DNA of 64,000 bases from positions 142,651,767-142,715,766 of the forward strand of contig CM030367.1 in the NCBI GenBank assembly GCA_017893485.1, given 5' to 3'. Shown here in pieces: positions 49,871 to 60,055 of this stretch. Under the pieces are notes generated by a model. The model ran no database searches, was not told the DNA's origin, and was given only the letters and a program-made list of their open reading frames with translations. Position 1 is the first letter of the stretch; every line of letters starts with the position of its first letter. Made by a program: the position numbers and the translations under genes. Origin of the DNA: Hemerocallis citrina. Its lineage: Eukaryota > Streptophyta > Magnoliopsida > Asparagales > Asphodelaceae.

Positions 49871-50940
49871 TCTATGTGCTATTGTTGATACATATACAAC
49901 TTCACATAATTTTTTCATTCACAACAACTTCTACAAATGATAAGTTGTTCATTCAGCAATTCACATCAATCTCGTGATACTTAACCTGTTAAAGTTGAAT
50001 GATATTTGCAATGTCTTCGCCTTTGTATTACAACTCTTCGAAATTTCAAGATAAAGTTCGGAGTCGTATTGGGGTACGAGTTATATCTTATAACAGTTTT
50101 GTACATCATACATTACAAACTGGCAAATACATGTAAATTGAACATACATAGAATGCATACAAAACTAAAGCCAATTGATATTACAAAGTCATTCTTTGAC
50201 ACTTTCACTAAAATTTGCAATTAATTTAGTATACAAGTACATGCTGGATTTCTTCTCAACGGATAGGAAGGACTGCTGACACTGCCTTTTTTTGAATGCA
50301 TAAGTAGCAGTTATCCTCCCTGCGTACAATTTAGTTCACTACTATTATACAGAGGCAGCAATTCTCCGGTTCATGGGATAGAGTAGTAGTGTGTGTAACC
50401 GTATATTCAAAGTATTTGAAAACTTCTTGACACATACTCCTCATATTCGTACTATTTGTTGCATGATTGTGAAGTGTGCATGCCAAGAAGTTGAAAAGTA
50501 CCATGAATACATTGTGACACCCACCACTATTCCATCCTACGAAACCAGAGAATTGTTGCACCCTGTGTGACAATAGAGAACGAATGTGTATGAAGGGAGG
50601 AGAATTGCTACTTCTGCATTCATTAAAAAAGCCCCATAAGAAGAGTTAGGGGAATGAAGAAAAAAAAAGCAGAGTCAGGAGTCCTCCCTGCCCATTGAGG
50701 GGAACTCGGCATGCACTTGTACACTAACGTAGACATGCATTTGTCTCTCTACTTCTGCATCTTCTGCTTCTTTCTGAAACATTTCCCCCCTTCATATTCT
50801 ATAAATAATGTTATGAAGAATGATGAAGGAGAATCTCCTTGAATGCATGCTACTTTCTTTTTCCTTTCTTTTCTTTTTTTTCCTCCCTCTTTTTTTTCCT
50901 TCCTCTTGCAGGAGCCTCCTCCATCTCTTTTTTTTCCTTA
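49871..50940. other. MULE spacer without a convincing gene
   Basis: A minus-strand open frame at 50331-50573 (VQQFSGFVGWNSGGCHNVFM...) has no ATG and no family I recognise. It might be a relic of a third element gene. Otherwise AT-rich. Confidence 0.4.
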
Positions 50941-50949
50941 CTTTACTTC

Positions 50950-51400
50950 ATTTGCTGTATTTGATGAAGTTGAAGAAGAAGGCATTGATTGAAAGTTATA
51001 TGCAAATTAAGAAGGCAAACAAACAAGAGCAACAAAACAAGAATGCATTGATTAAGTTTGAAAATGTTGAATGTAGAAGGAAAAAAAACAATAGGGAAAT
51101 GAAGAAGTCAAGAAAGGATGCAACAAAACAAGAGTGCATTCATGCATTTATGGAAAGCCTTGAATGAAGAAGGGAAGAAAACAAGAAGGAAATGAAGAAG
51201 GCAAGAAAAGGAGCAACAAGAAAACAAGAATGCATTGTTCTCCATATCTGAAAATGTTGAATGAAGATGGGAAGAAAACAAGAAACAAATAATACACTTC
51301 TCAAAAACATTGAATGAAGAAGGCAAGATAACAAGAAGGAAATGAAGATTGGCTTGAAAATAAGTGCAAGGAAACAAAGAAGCAACAGCCACAGACTGGT
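50950..51400. repeat. AAG-rich tandem repeats of about 110 bp
   Basis: Four degenerate copies of an AACAAGAATGCATT ... GTTGAATGAAGAWGGGAAGA ... GGAAATGAAGAAGGCAAG series. The Lys-rich (plus) and Phe/Leu-rich (minus) open frames across it are low-complexity products. Confidence 0.75.
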
Positions 51401-51439
51401 TAAGTGGTTCGTGGGTCTGTACTTGATGAAGTTCTGCAA

Positions 51440-51625
51440 ATATATCTCTCCATAACCCATCATTGGTGATGACGGGTTAAGTACACTTAACCCGTCATCA
51501 CCAATAACAGGTTAAGTAGAGATGGAGTTCTACCAAAATATCTCTACTTAACCCGTAATTGGTGATGACGGGTTAAGTGTACTTAACCCGTCATCACCAA
51601 TAACGGGTTAAGTAGTGATATTTTG
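51440..51625. repeat. Hairpin block B: GACGGGTTAAGTRYACTTAACCCGTC palindromes
   Basis: Two adjacent near-perfect palindromes are centred on AAGTACACTT (about 51483) and AAGTGTACTT (about 51574). Each arm reads ACCCGTCATCACCAATAACRGGTT with its inverse, giving stems of about 30 bp. Confidence 0.9.
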
Positions 51626-51689
51626 GACGAACATTATGAATACTTGGTCTGTGGACATCGAAGCACTTCTGTACATTCTTTTGTTGTTG

Positions 51690-52200
51690 CATAGGTTTAG
51701 AGATAAGGTTAGAGTAATAAGGTTTAGAGATAGGGTTCGGACAAGGTTAGAGTAGGGTTAGGACAAATTTGTAGGTTTAAAAAAGGTTAGAGATAAGGTT
51801 AGAGGAGGTTAGAGTACGTTTAGAGATAAGATTAGAGTATGTTTAGAGATAAGGTTAGAGTAGGGTCAGGACATGTTCATAGTAAGGTTATAGTAGGTTT
51901 AAAGATGAGGTTAGAGTATGTTAGAGATAAGGTTAGAGTGGGTTAGAGTAGTTCTTATGGTTACAATAGGGTTACAGTAGGGTTGGAGAGTTAAAGTAGG
52001 GTTATAGTAGGGTTAGAATAATTTTAAACATTATGAAATTAAATAATATAGTTAAAAATATGAAAAAGTTTATTAAAAATTGGAAATAATCCTACGAACT
52101 AATCTCTAACCCTAATGTAGAGAGATCTATTCTAACCCTAGCCATAACCCTACTGTAACCCTACTCTCACCCAAGCCGTAACCCTATTTATATAAATTTG
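51690..52200. repeat. Telomere-like GGTTAGAG tracts in inverted orientation
   Basis: Plus-strand GGTTAGAGATAAGGTTAGAG and AGTAGGGTTA variants fill 51690-52020. CCCTAACC-type sequence in the opposite orientation lies at 52085-52190. It is degenerate and far from the exact TTTAGGG plant telomere repeat. Confidence 0.75.
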
Positions 52201-52439
52201 ATAATGTATTTTTATAAGATTTACAAACAATTTTCCTTTTTTTAATTTTTTTTTACAAAAAAATATTAATGCGTGGGGTTAACTGTACTTAATCCGTCAT
52301 CTCCAAAAACGGGTTCAGTAGAGAGAAATTTGCAGAAGTTCATAAAATAAATAATAATATACAATACAAACAAATTGTGTTAGGGTTATTGTTAGGGTTA
52401 GGGTTATATCTTAAAACTCTTTCTTCCACTTCCTCTTAG

Positions 52440-53080
52440 TCCCCGCTGCTTTGCCAATTCTGTTCTTCGATTGTAAAAGCAAGTTAAGGACTTGTACTAC
52501 ATGTATGGGAAGGAAGTCTCCAATAATATTAGGCAAGTTATGGCCTTGTTGTACATGTGGTTCCTATGTTGTATAGTGAAATGTAATAATAGGCCCGTTA
52601 TGGACTTGTTCTCCATGTGGAGATCTACATGTGGTGCCCACTTTGTCGAGTCTCCAATAATAGTAGGCAAAGTTATCATAAACAAAAATGAACACTCCAT
52701 TCCTTGACATAGACTTTGCAAAGTCCATAACTTGGATACTATTACATTTCACTCTACAAAATGGGCACCACATGTAGAACCCTACATGTACAACCTAATT
52801 ATGTAAAAGATTCAATGCTTTTTAGATCGGAGAGTCATCAGATCCAATTATGGAGAAAAAAATACATATCCATAGCTCGCCTACTATTACATTTCACTGT
52901 ACAAAGTGGGTACCACATGTACAACGCCACATGCAGAACCCAATAATATGGGGATTTGAACGAAATTGTGAAAATCACATCAGATTATACTCTCCATATG
53001 TGGAACACCACATGTAGAACCCCACATGTAGAACCCAATAATGGAAAAAATTCAATGCGTTTTAGATCGGAGAGCTACAA
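52440..53080. repeat. Short inverted repeats, TACATGTGGT/ACCACATGTA type
   Basis: GTGAAATGTAATAATAGG (52577) and inverse-like CTATTACATTTCACT (52738, 52883) recur, with ACCACATGTAGAACCC at 52770 and 53000, and ATGCTTTTTAGATCGGAGAG near 52816 with a close copy near 53056. No gene. Confidence 0.7.
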
Positions 53081-53109
53081 ATATTAACCTAATTAATCAA
53101 AACAAAAAA

Positions 53110-53215
53110 CAACCACTTACTACAAATATTAACCCTTACCCTAACCCCAACACATAACCCTACACTAACCCTTAACCCTAGCTTACCCTAACCCTAACCC
53201 TGGCAAGTTATCAAA
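53110..53215. repeat. CCCTAACC telomere-like tract
   Basis: AACCCTTACCCTAACCCCAA through TACCCTAACCCTAACCCTGG; a partly regular ACCCTAA tract inside the MULE spacer. Confidence 0.8.
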
Positions 53216-53389
53216 TTTTATTTTTTGAACTTTTTGACCACATTTAATGTTAACGATTTTATATTGGTTAGTTACCTGGCAATAAATAGAAATTAATTAA
53301 AAATATAAACAATTTACAAGCATATGAATGTCACTTTGCAGAGTTCAGGAGACAATGTTCGCAAAAAGTGAAGAGAAAGTTGTAGAAAG

Positions 53390-53890
53390 CATAAAAATAT
53401 CTTTCTACTTAACCCGTTATTGGGGATAATGGGTTAAGATCGCTTAACCTGTTATCCTCAATAACAGGTTAAGTAGATAGATATTGGGAGTATATTATGA
53501 AAACTTGGTATGTAGGGCCAATATCTCTCTACTTAACCCATTGTTAAAGATAACGGGTTAAGCGATCTTAACCTGTTATCCCCAATAACAGGTTAAGTGG
53601 AGAGATATTGGCAGTCCATTATGATAACTTGATATGTAGGGGGATAAAGTACTGCCAATATCTCTCTACTTAACCCGTTGTTGTGAATAACGGGTTAAGT
53701 GATGTTAACCCGTTATTCACAATAACGGGTTAAGTAGAACGATATTGGTAGGATATTGGTAGTACTTTATTAAGACTTGGTCTGTAGGGGATAAAGGACT
53801 GCCAATATCTCTCTATTTAACCCGTCATCACAAATGAAGGGTTAAACTCATTTAACCCGTCATCGCCAATAACGGGTTAAGTAGAGAGAT
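53390..53890. repeat. Hairpin block C: TTAACCCGTTATT palindromes
   Basis: About eight TTAACCCGTTRTT/AATAACGGGTTAA copies alternate in orientation, joined by AGAGATATTGGCAGT phrases, as in block A. A perfect example lies at about 53676-53733 (CCCGTTGTTGTGAATAACGG and neighbours). Confidence 0.85.
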
Positions 53891-54295
53891 TTGTACAGAA
53901 CTTTTGTCTGTGTTTGGCTCTATGTGCTTTGGTTGATACAAATACAACTTCACCAAATGTGTTCACAAATTCACATCACATCAATGTATATAATACTACA
54001 GATAACTTCACAACAATTTTAAAGCATACAAATGGACAATGCCAACTAATATACATAATTAATTCAAATCAATACAGTTATCAAAAATTTACACAAAAAT
54101 TATACAACCCGACACATGTCCAAATTTTTTAAAAAATTATCAAGGCGTTCTTCACGTTGGCTTCCACGCATGCCTGGTATTTACCTACAACAATTTATCA
54201 ACATAAAAACAAACTATGCATTAGTTATTGGAATAACAAAATCAGCAACCAAATGCTAAACTACTAATAACGAACCGACTATTAGATACTACCAT

Positions 54296-56531
54296 TTACG
54301 GCCACGCGGCTTGCGACTGCTTGGTGTGAATTGCTCGGGTGGGTTCTGCTTCCTTTGAGGATTTCACCGTCTGCCTTGTGTCCTGGGGATTCAGGTCATC
54401 CGACCACTGCTCCATTTCAACTTCTTCAGGACTTTGCTGTTGTTGCACTTGTTGTGGCTCGGCGATGTGAATTCCCTGCCTTGTCATGCTTTTTCGCCTA
54501 GAACCCGTTGCTGGCACGTTGGCTTTCAAATATGCCTCAAGTTGTGGACCTTCACCCACATCCTCAAGAGTACGATGGCACAGCTTTAGCATCTCCTGCA
54601 TTATCTCCTTAAAGCTCTCGGGTACCTTACTCTTCAAGACGCGAGTAGCTGTCCGAACGATCTCCCATGTGTTTTCAATCCACATTAGGTTGAAAATTTC
54701 AATTTCAACAACATGCATACTTAACATATCACCCACCTCAAATAACAATACATGCATACTAACTATATAAAATTTGACTAACCATTTTTCGATATGTCTC
54801 AGCCTTTGGTTGGTACATCGGCTTGAAGAAGGAATATGCCGGAGGTGGTTCTGCATAGATTGGGGGAATCAGAATCTGTACACCGGCTGGTACAGTGACC
54901 TTTGGAGAAATATACAACCGTGTTACCCGGTTGTACCGCATTATGTATGCCTGTTGAAGGGAACCATCATACGGTATCGCGAAGAACATCATATTCGGTG
55001 TCATTTGATGCCGCATGGTATTCCAGTTGGCCACATGGTAACGATGGTAATCAGCCCAATCGAAGTTGGGCACTCGTCCCGTTCCTCTCACCTCGTGCAA
55101 CTTTTTATCATAGCACCGGACATCGGAAATCTTTTGTTGATATCTGAATTGCCGCATCACTCTATCAGGATACTGGAACTCGACAACACCAAAATTCACA
55201 AGTGATGCAGCCGTCAACCAAAGGATAATGTCTAAACAGACCGGTGGAACCCTTTGCAACCTGACGGTTGAGTACGGTTCCCAATTGACGAACTCGTCCC
55301 GCAGGTTATCTAACTCATCTCTGTAGTAGGTTAAAGATTGGCGTGGGTTATCGACCCACATATGAAGCTCCACCTAATATACTCCTAGAGGAGGTAACAA
55401 CTCCGGCACCCCCGGGTCGGCCAACCAATCCGGTGTTGGTTCAATAATACGAGGACGTCCGATGTGGATGCGTTCCGAACTCCAGATTTGCGGTAGTACC
55501 ATCGGGCCACCCATTTGTACGGCACCTAAAGAACATGTGCACAAATTCCTATACAGTAGCGCCAATGCCGCACTCCCCAAACTGAAACGGCCCGCATAAC
55601 GAAAATTTTCCAACCACCGTAGGTACATTAGCGGCACGGTCGATCCGAATAAGTTCGGAAAGATCACTCCTCTTATCATACTAAAAATGTATGCATGAGC
55701 ATAGTAGGTTAGGGTTTCCTCGTCCGAATCGGAGGTCAAATAATCCTCCTCAAACTGAAATTTTAACCAACTAATGTACAGTGATTTACCATCGAAAATT
55801 TCATCCAAAACTTCAGCTTCCGCTTTATCTTTCACAGCTTCTATTTGTTCATACAATAAATCTTGATCATGATCTGCGGGAACATTCTTGAGGATTTCTT
55901 TTTCAACGGCCTCTCTTCTTTGGAGAACTATCAATTGGAGGTCGATACCGAGCAAATCACGAACAACTTTAACTCGATCGAAGTCCATGTTCCCCATCAC
56001 GGCGACCCCATCTATTGGTAGCCCAGTTATCATTGCTATATCTTAGAGGGTCACAGTCATCTCACCCATTGGTAGGTGGAATGTGTGGGTCTCCGGCCTC
56101 CATCGCTCGACAAGAGCTATAAGCAGCGGCTGATCTAGCTTCACTCCCTCCATGAATTTAGCTCTATAGAAACCGGCCTCAACTAAGTACGGTGTGATAC
56201 GGGGGTCAAAAAGAAGAACCGCGTGCTTTTGGAAGTTACATTTCTTATCAGACTCATTCCACATAGCTTCGGATCGGTATTTAGGTTGCAATGTGAGCAA
56301 GTTTGTGTCTACGGATTCAGGTAGTGTAACGGGAACCGAGGACGACAGACCTGCCTCAGCAGATGTAGATTGACGGCCACCAACCTATACGAATAAAGAT
56401 AACAAATATTATTATTGAGATAATGTTACATATTCGTATTTAAAACAAATAATAATAATCAATCTTACCTCCGTAGTTGGTGCGCCCCTAGTAGTACTGG
56501 ATGGGCTTCTCGGTTGCCTTGTTCTAGCAAT
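54296..56531 (-). pseudogene. Plant mobile domain (PMD, MAIN-like) protein gene of the MULE
   Basis: Exon 1 (56531-56469) opens ATT GCT AGA, i.e. IARTRQPRSP where ARTRQ-type starts follow Met, so the start codon appears lost. Intron 56468-56395 has GTAAG/ATAG sites. Exon 2 runs to 54783 and carries the PMD (aminotransferase-like) signature: LIALVERWRPETHTFHLPMG, then EMTVTL, DIAMITGLPIDGVAVMG, then W..FRYAGRFSLGSAALALLYRNL, and later PPVCLDIILWLTAASLVNFG. In-frame TAA (56043) and TAG (55374) interrupt it; the frame otherwise stays open. A final exon ends at 54296 after an intron starting GTTAGT (54782). PMD proteins include nuclear MAIN/MAIL1, and the domain is common in plant transposons. 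It lies in the position mudrB takes in MuDR, reading inward from the right TIR. Confidence 0.88.
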
Positions 56532-57957
56532 TTATCTATGTACAAAAAAATTTAAATGTAGTTGGTAGGCGTTACATCTATTTATTTATCATCATTAAAC
56601 ATACCGAAATTGTGGAAAAAAACACACAAATGACAACAAAAAAAGCAGTAAAAGTCAACTTGGTCGGATTCACACAGCACAAGTCACCCCAACTTGTGGA
56701 AGTAAGTTTCAACTCTCGGTTGGAGAGATACGGGCGTGTACCGCTTGTGGTTGTAAAAAAATCTAAATAAACCGATACACGGCCGTATCACTCGAACCGT
56801 GAATGAAAACCCAATTTACAAGTTTGGGTTGCTTGTGCTAGATGAGACCATCCTACTCGCAAAGTTTCATATTTATTGGAAGTGGTTTGAAGGGGTTTCT
56901 ATTCTAACCGCACTAAATGTTTTATAAGTGATTAACTTGTAATGCAAGGAACGTTAGAAAACCACACAAACGGCATCCAAAATTTATAAAACATTGAAAC
57001 TTGGTCAAATTCACGTAGCGCAAGCCACCTTAACTTGTAGAAGTAAGTTTCGACTCACGGTTTACGAGATACGGCCGTATACCGCTTTATTAAGTTTTTT
57101 TAAAACCAAAAAGCGATACACGGCCGTATATCTCGAACCGTGAATCAAAACCCACTTCTACAATGTAGTACCCCGTATTTTTAAATACTATTTTTGAGAT
57201 TAGAAAATGAATTAAAATGATTTTTGGGAGATTTTATAAATATTTTCTAAAGAATTATCTTTTTACACGTGCAAAACACGTGCAAATATTTTTAGTGTAA
57301 ATATCCAATTTTGTATTTTTAATAAATTCTCCTACTTATAATAGAGTATATTCTAAATTTTGGGATTTTTCTGAGTAAAGAAACTATTTTTATAAATACC
57401 TCGAAAGGGAGAGGCTTTTATGTAAAAAGCCGTTTGGATCTCAAATAAATTATGAAAATTCATTTTTACTGATTTTTTGGCTTTCCATGGTCATCATTGA
57501 AATTAAAATATATTTAATTTTATTTAGAGTTGATTTGGTAAAGATTTAAACAAATATGGTATTTTTGCAAATATGGAATTTATGTTGGATCTTGTGCAAA
57601 TGTTTTCCTGGAAAGTAAAAGTCGGATATTTTTATTGGAAAATATAATATGTATTATTAGATATTATTTCTGAATTTTCTGACTTTTTATGAAGATTTTA
57701 TGATGTATTTGCAAATATTACAAAAAGAATGACTTTTGTGCAAAATTGCCACCCTGAGTGCTAATCCAAATTTTACTTATTACTGGGCTGTGCTGGATTG
57801 CTGGACAACTCAGTAGTAAAAGGATTTGATTTGGTTTTAATTTATTTAACTTATTTTAACTATTTTATAAAGAAAAGTTTATTTATGTAAAGTAATAATT
57901 GTTAAAGGATTATTTTGCAAATGTGTTTCAAAACCCTAATTCTTCAATTCCGGCCTG

Positions 57958-57966
57958 TATAAAAGG
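57958..57966 (+). promoter_or_regulatory. TATA box of the solo LTR
   Basis: TATAAAAGG lies 0.8 kb into the LTR, in a locally GC-richer segment, 25-30 bp before GCAGCCGTCTTTCGC. It is a plausible U3/R promoter. Confidence 0.5.
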
Positions 57967-58439
57967 TGGAGTGCAGCCGTCTTTCGCTGCACAACACAAG
58001 GTTTATTATTTTTTTATTTTTCTTGGAGATTGAAAGACAAGATCTTGGATTTCGCAAAGAAGGATTTTGCTTATTCGATTGGATTTCTTCATTTGAGGTG
58101 AGTGATATAATTGTTTTATTGTTTTGTTTATTGTATGTCAGTGACTTGTTTGTTTTCTTTTTGATATTTGTATGTTGTATGAGAATGGTATGAATGTTTT
58201 GATTGACTTTGGATGTTGAATTTCATCTATTAGAAAGCATGTTAGGGTTTGGTATGAATATGTATATTGGATGGATGAAAAATTGAATCTTTGAGAAGAA
58301 CCCTAGATATTTGCATGTGAATGATTTTAGATTTGTTGGATAACCTAATATAAATTGTGAGTAGACTTTTTTTTTTGGATTATTGATTTGATTGAGTATG
58401 ATGGATGTTATGCATTAATTAATTAAAGATGAGATTTTT

Positions 58440-58468
58440 GGGACTATTGGGGGGGGGGGGGGGGGGTT
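58440..58468. repeat. Poly-G run
   Basis: About 18 consecutive G at 58450-58467 inside the solo LTR; a potential G-quadruplex. Confidence 0.9.
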
Positions 58469-58939
58469 GGATGAATGCAACCTGGCTATGTAAATGATGA
58501 ATTTGTTTATGGGTCAACTATTGAGATTAGTTTAGATTGAGTTTGAGGAACTTTGAGAAGAAGTAATGGAATAAAAGACCATGTTTTGAGGATTTGAGTT
58601 ATGATGACTATAATTGGTGTTTTAGTTGAATTTAAGGAAATATATCCAAATTGGGATTTTCTTTTGAGATTTGGTTTTGATGTGGTTTGGATCTGAATAC
58701 GAAGCAATTTCAACGAACAATTAATTTTAGAAACTCTATTTTGATTATATTCACAATTTATGTTTTATTTGAAAGAGATTTACAAATCTCTATTTTTATA
58801 AACTCAAGTAGTTTTGGTTTAGTTTTATGAGTTATTATAAATCCTACAAGTTGTATTTGATCATATAAGAATTATGCTTTTTGTAGAAATCGTTTTCATA
58901 AAGTAAATCTTCGTGACGGTTGAAATGTGCACAACCAAA

Positions 58940-59312
58940 GTAGGCAGTCTGTAGGTTGACAGTCGACTGGTACGATTTCTCAGTCGACTGATACGACCCG
59001 GCTGCTATATTCTTGAGTTTTCTTGAAATTTCCTTCTGGACAGTCAACCTATACCTTTTACAGTCGACTGGTTCCACTTAGAATTATTTTTTCGAAGTTA
59101 TTGTATTTTTCACTCTGGACAGTCGACCTATACCCTTTTCAGTCGACTGCTATACTTAGACTTATTTTCCCTAAAATTACTGGATTTCTCTCTGGACAAT
59201 CGACTGGTGAGTTTTACACCCGACTGTAAATGCTTAGATTTTATTTTCTTAAAGATGTTAGTTTTTCGCTCTGGACAGTCGACTGATGACCTTTGCAGTC
59301 GACTGGTTCTGA
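58940..59312. repeat. CAGTCGACTGGT repeats, five paired units of about 80 bp
   Basis: Each unit reads TCTGGACAGTCGACYKRT followed 15-20 bp later by CAGTCGACTGGT, then an ATTTTCTT-rich spacer. The palindrome AGTCGACT occurs in most. It lies inside the solo LTR. Confidence 0.85.
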
Positions 59313-59824
59313 TGCTTTTCTTGAGTTTTCCAGATGTTCTTTAAACGATTGATTCTTTAAATATTTTTGGATCGATAATTTACTATTCCAATATTATTGT
59401 TTCTACAGAACATATATTTTCAAGATATTTTATTATTGGATTTGGATTCTGGACATTTATAAAGATTTGGAATTTGTTAATTGGAGAGGTTTATCCCTTT
59501 GATCGTTTTGACGATGGATTAGTGAGTTTTGGTCTTGTTGAGATCTCTAGAGATTTGAGTGGGAGTCCTGTGAACCGGCAGTTGAGATTGTTGAGTTAGA
59601 CCTGGGGGGTCTTGGTTTAGTTGATGTTGAGTATTTAAGTCCGGCAGGATACACTAACTCTAGAGATGAGGATTTTTGGTGGTTTAATAATAATCAATTT
59701 AAGGACAGGCACTAGTGGGGATGTGATGGAACTTGGGAAACGTAAGTATAGGCTCATGATTTTGTTAGTCCAACGGATGCGTTCCAAAGCTGTTTGTTGT
59801 TCTGTCTCGAGAGGACATTTGTGT

Positions 59825-60055
59825 GTTCGCGTGTCGAGGGTCTGCAGGCCTATTCACGGAGCATGCAGGGTGCATTCGCGTGTCGAGGATCGGCAGGCCT
59901 ATTCACAGAATGTACCGGGTGTATCTGCACGTCGAGGGCCTTGCAAGCCTATTCATGGGTTACGCGGTTTGGGAGATGATTCTCCGGTTGTTTTTGAGCT
60001 ATCTTACATGATGCTTGCACGTCGAGGGCTGTGGTGCCTATTCGGGGAGTATTCT
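59825..60055. repeat. 58-bp tandem repeats, CGTGTCGAGGGTCTGCAGGC type
   Basis: Four degenerate copies of GCGTGTCGAGGRTCKGCAGG followed by CCTATTCACGGA, within the solo LTR. Overlapping open frames on the plus strand are repeat artefacts. Confidence 0.8.

Noticed and set aside
50331..50573. 80-residue minus-strand open frame as a third MULE gene
   Set aside because: It begins at a non-ATG codon, has no flanking coding signal and matches no family I know. Kept only as a remark.
51690..53215. True interstitial telomere or chromosome end
   Set aside because: Repeats are degenerate, short, occur in both orientations and lie inside a defined transposon.
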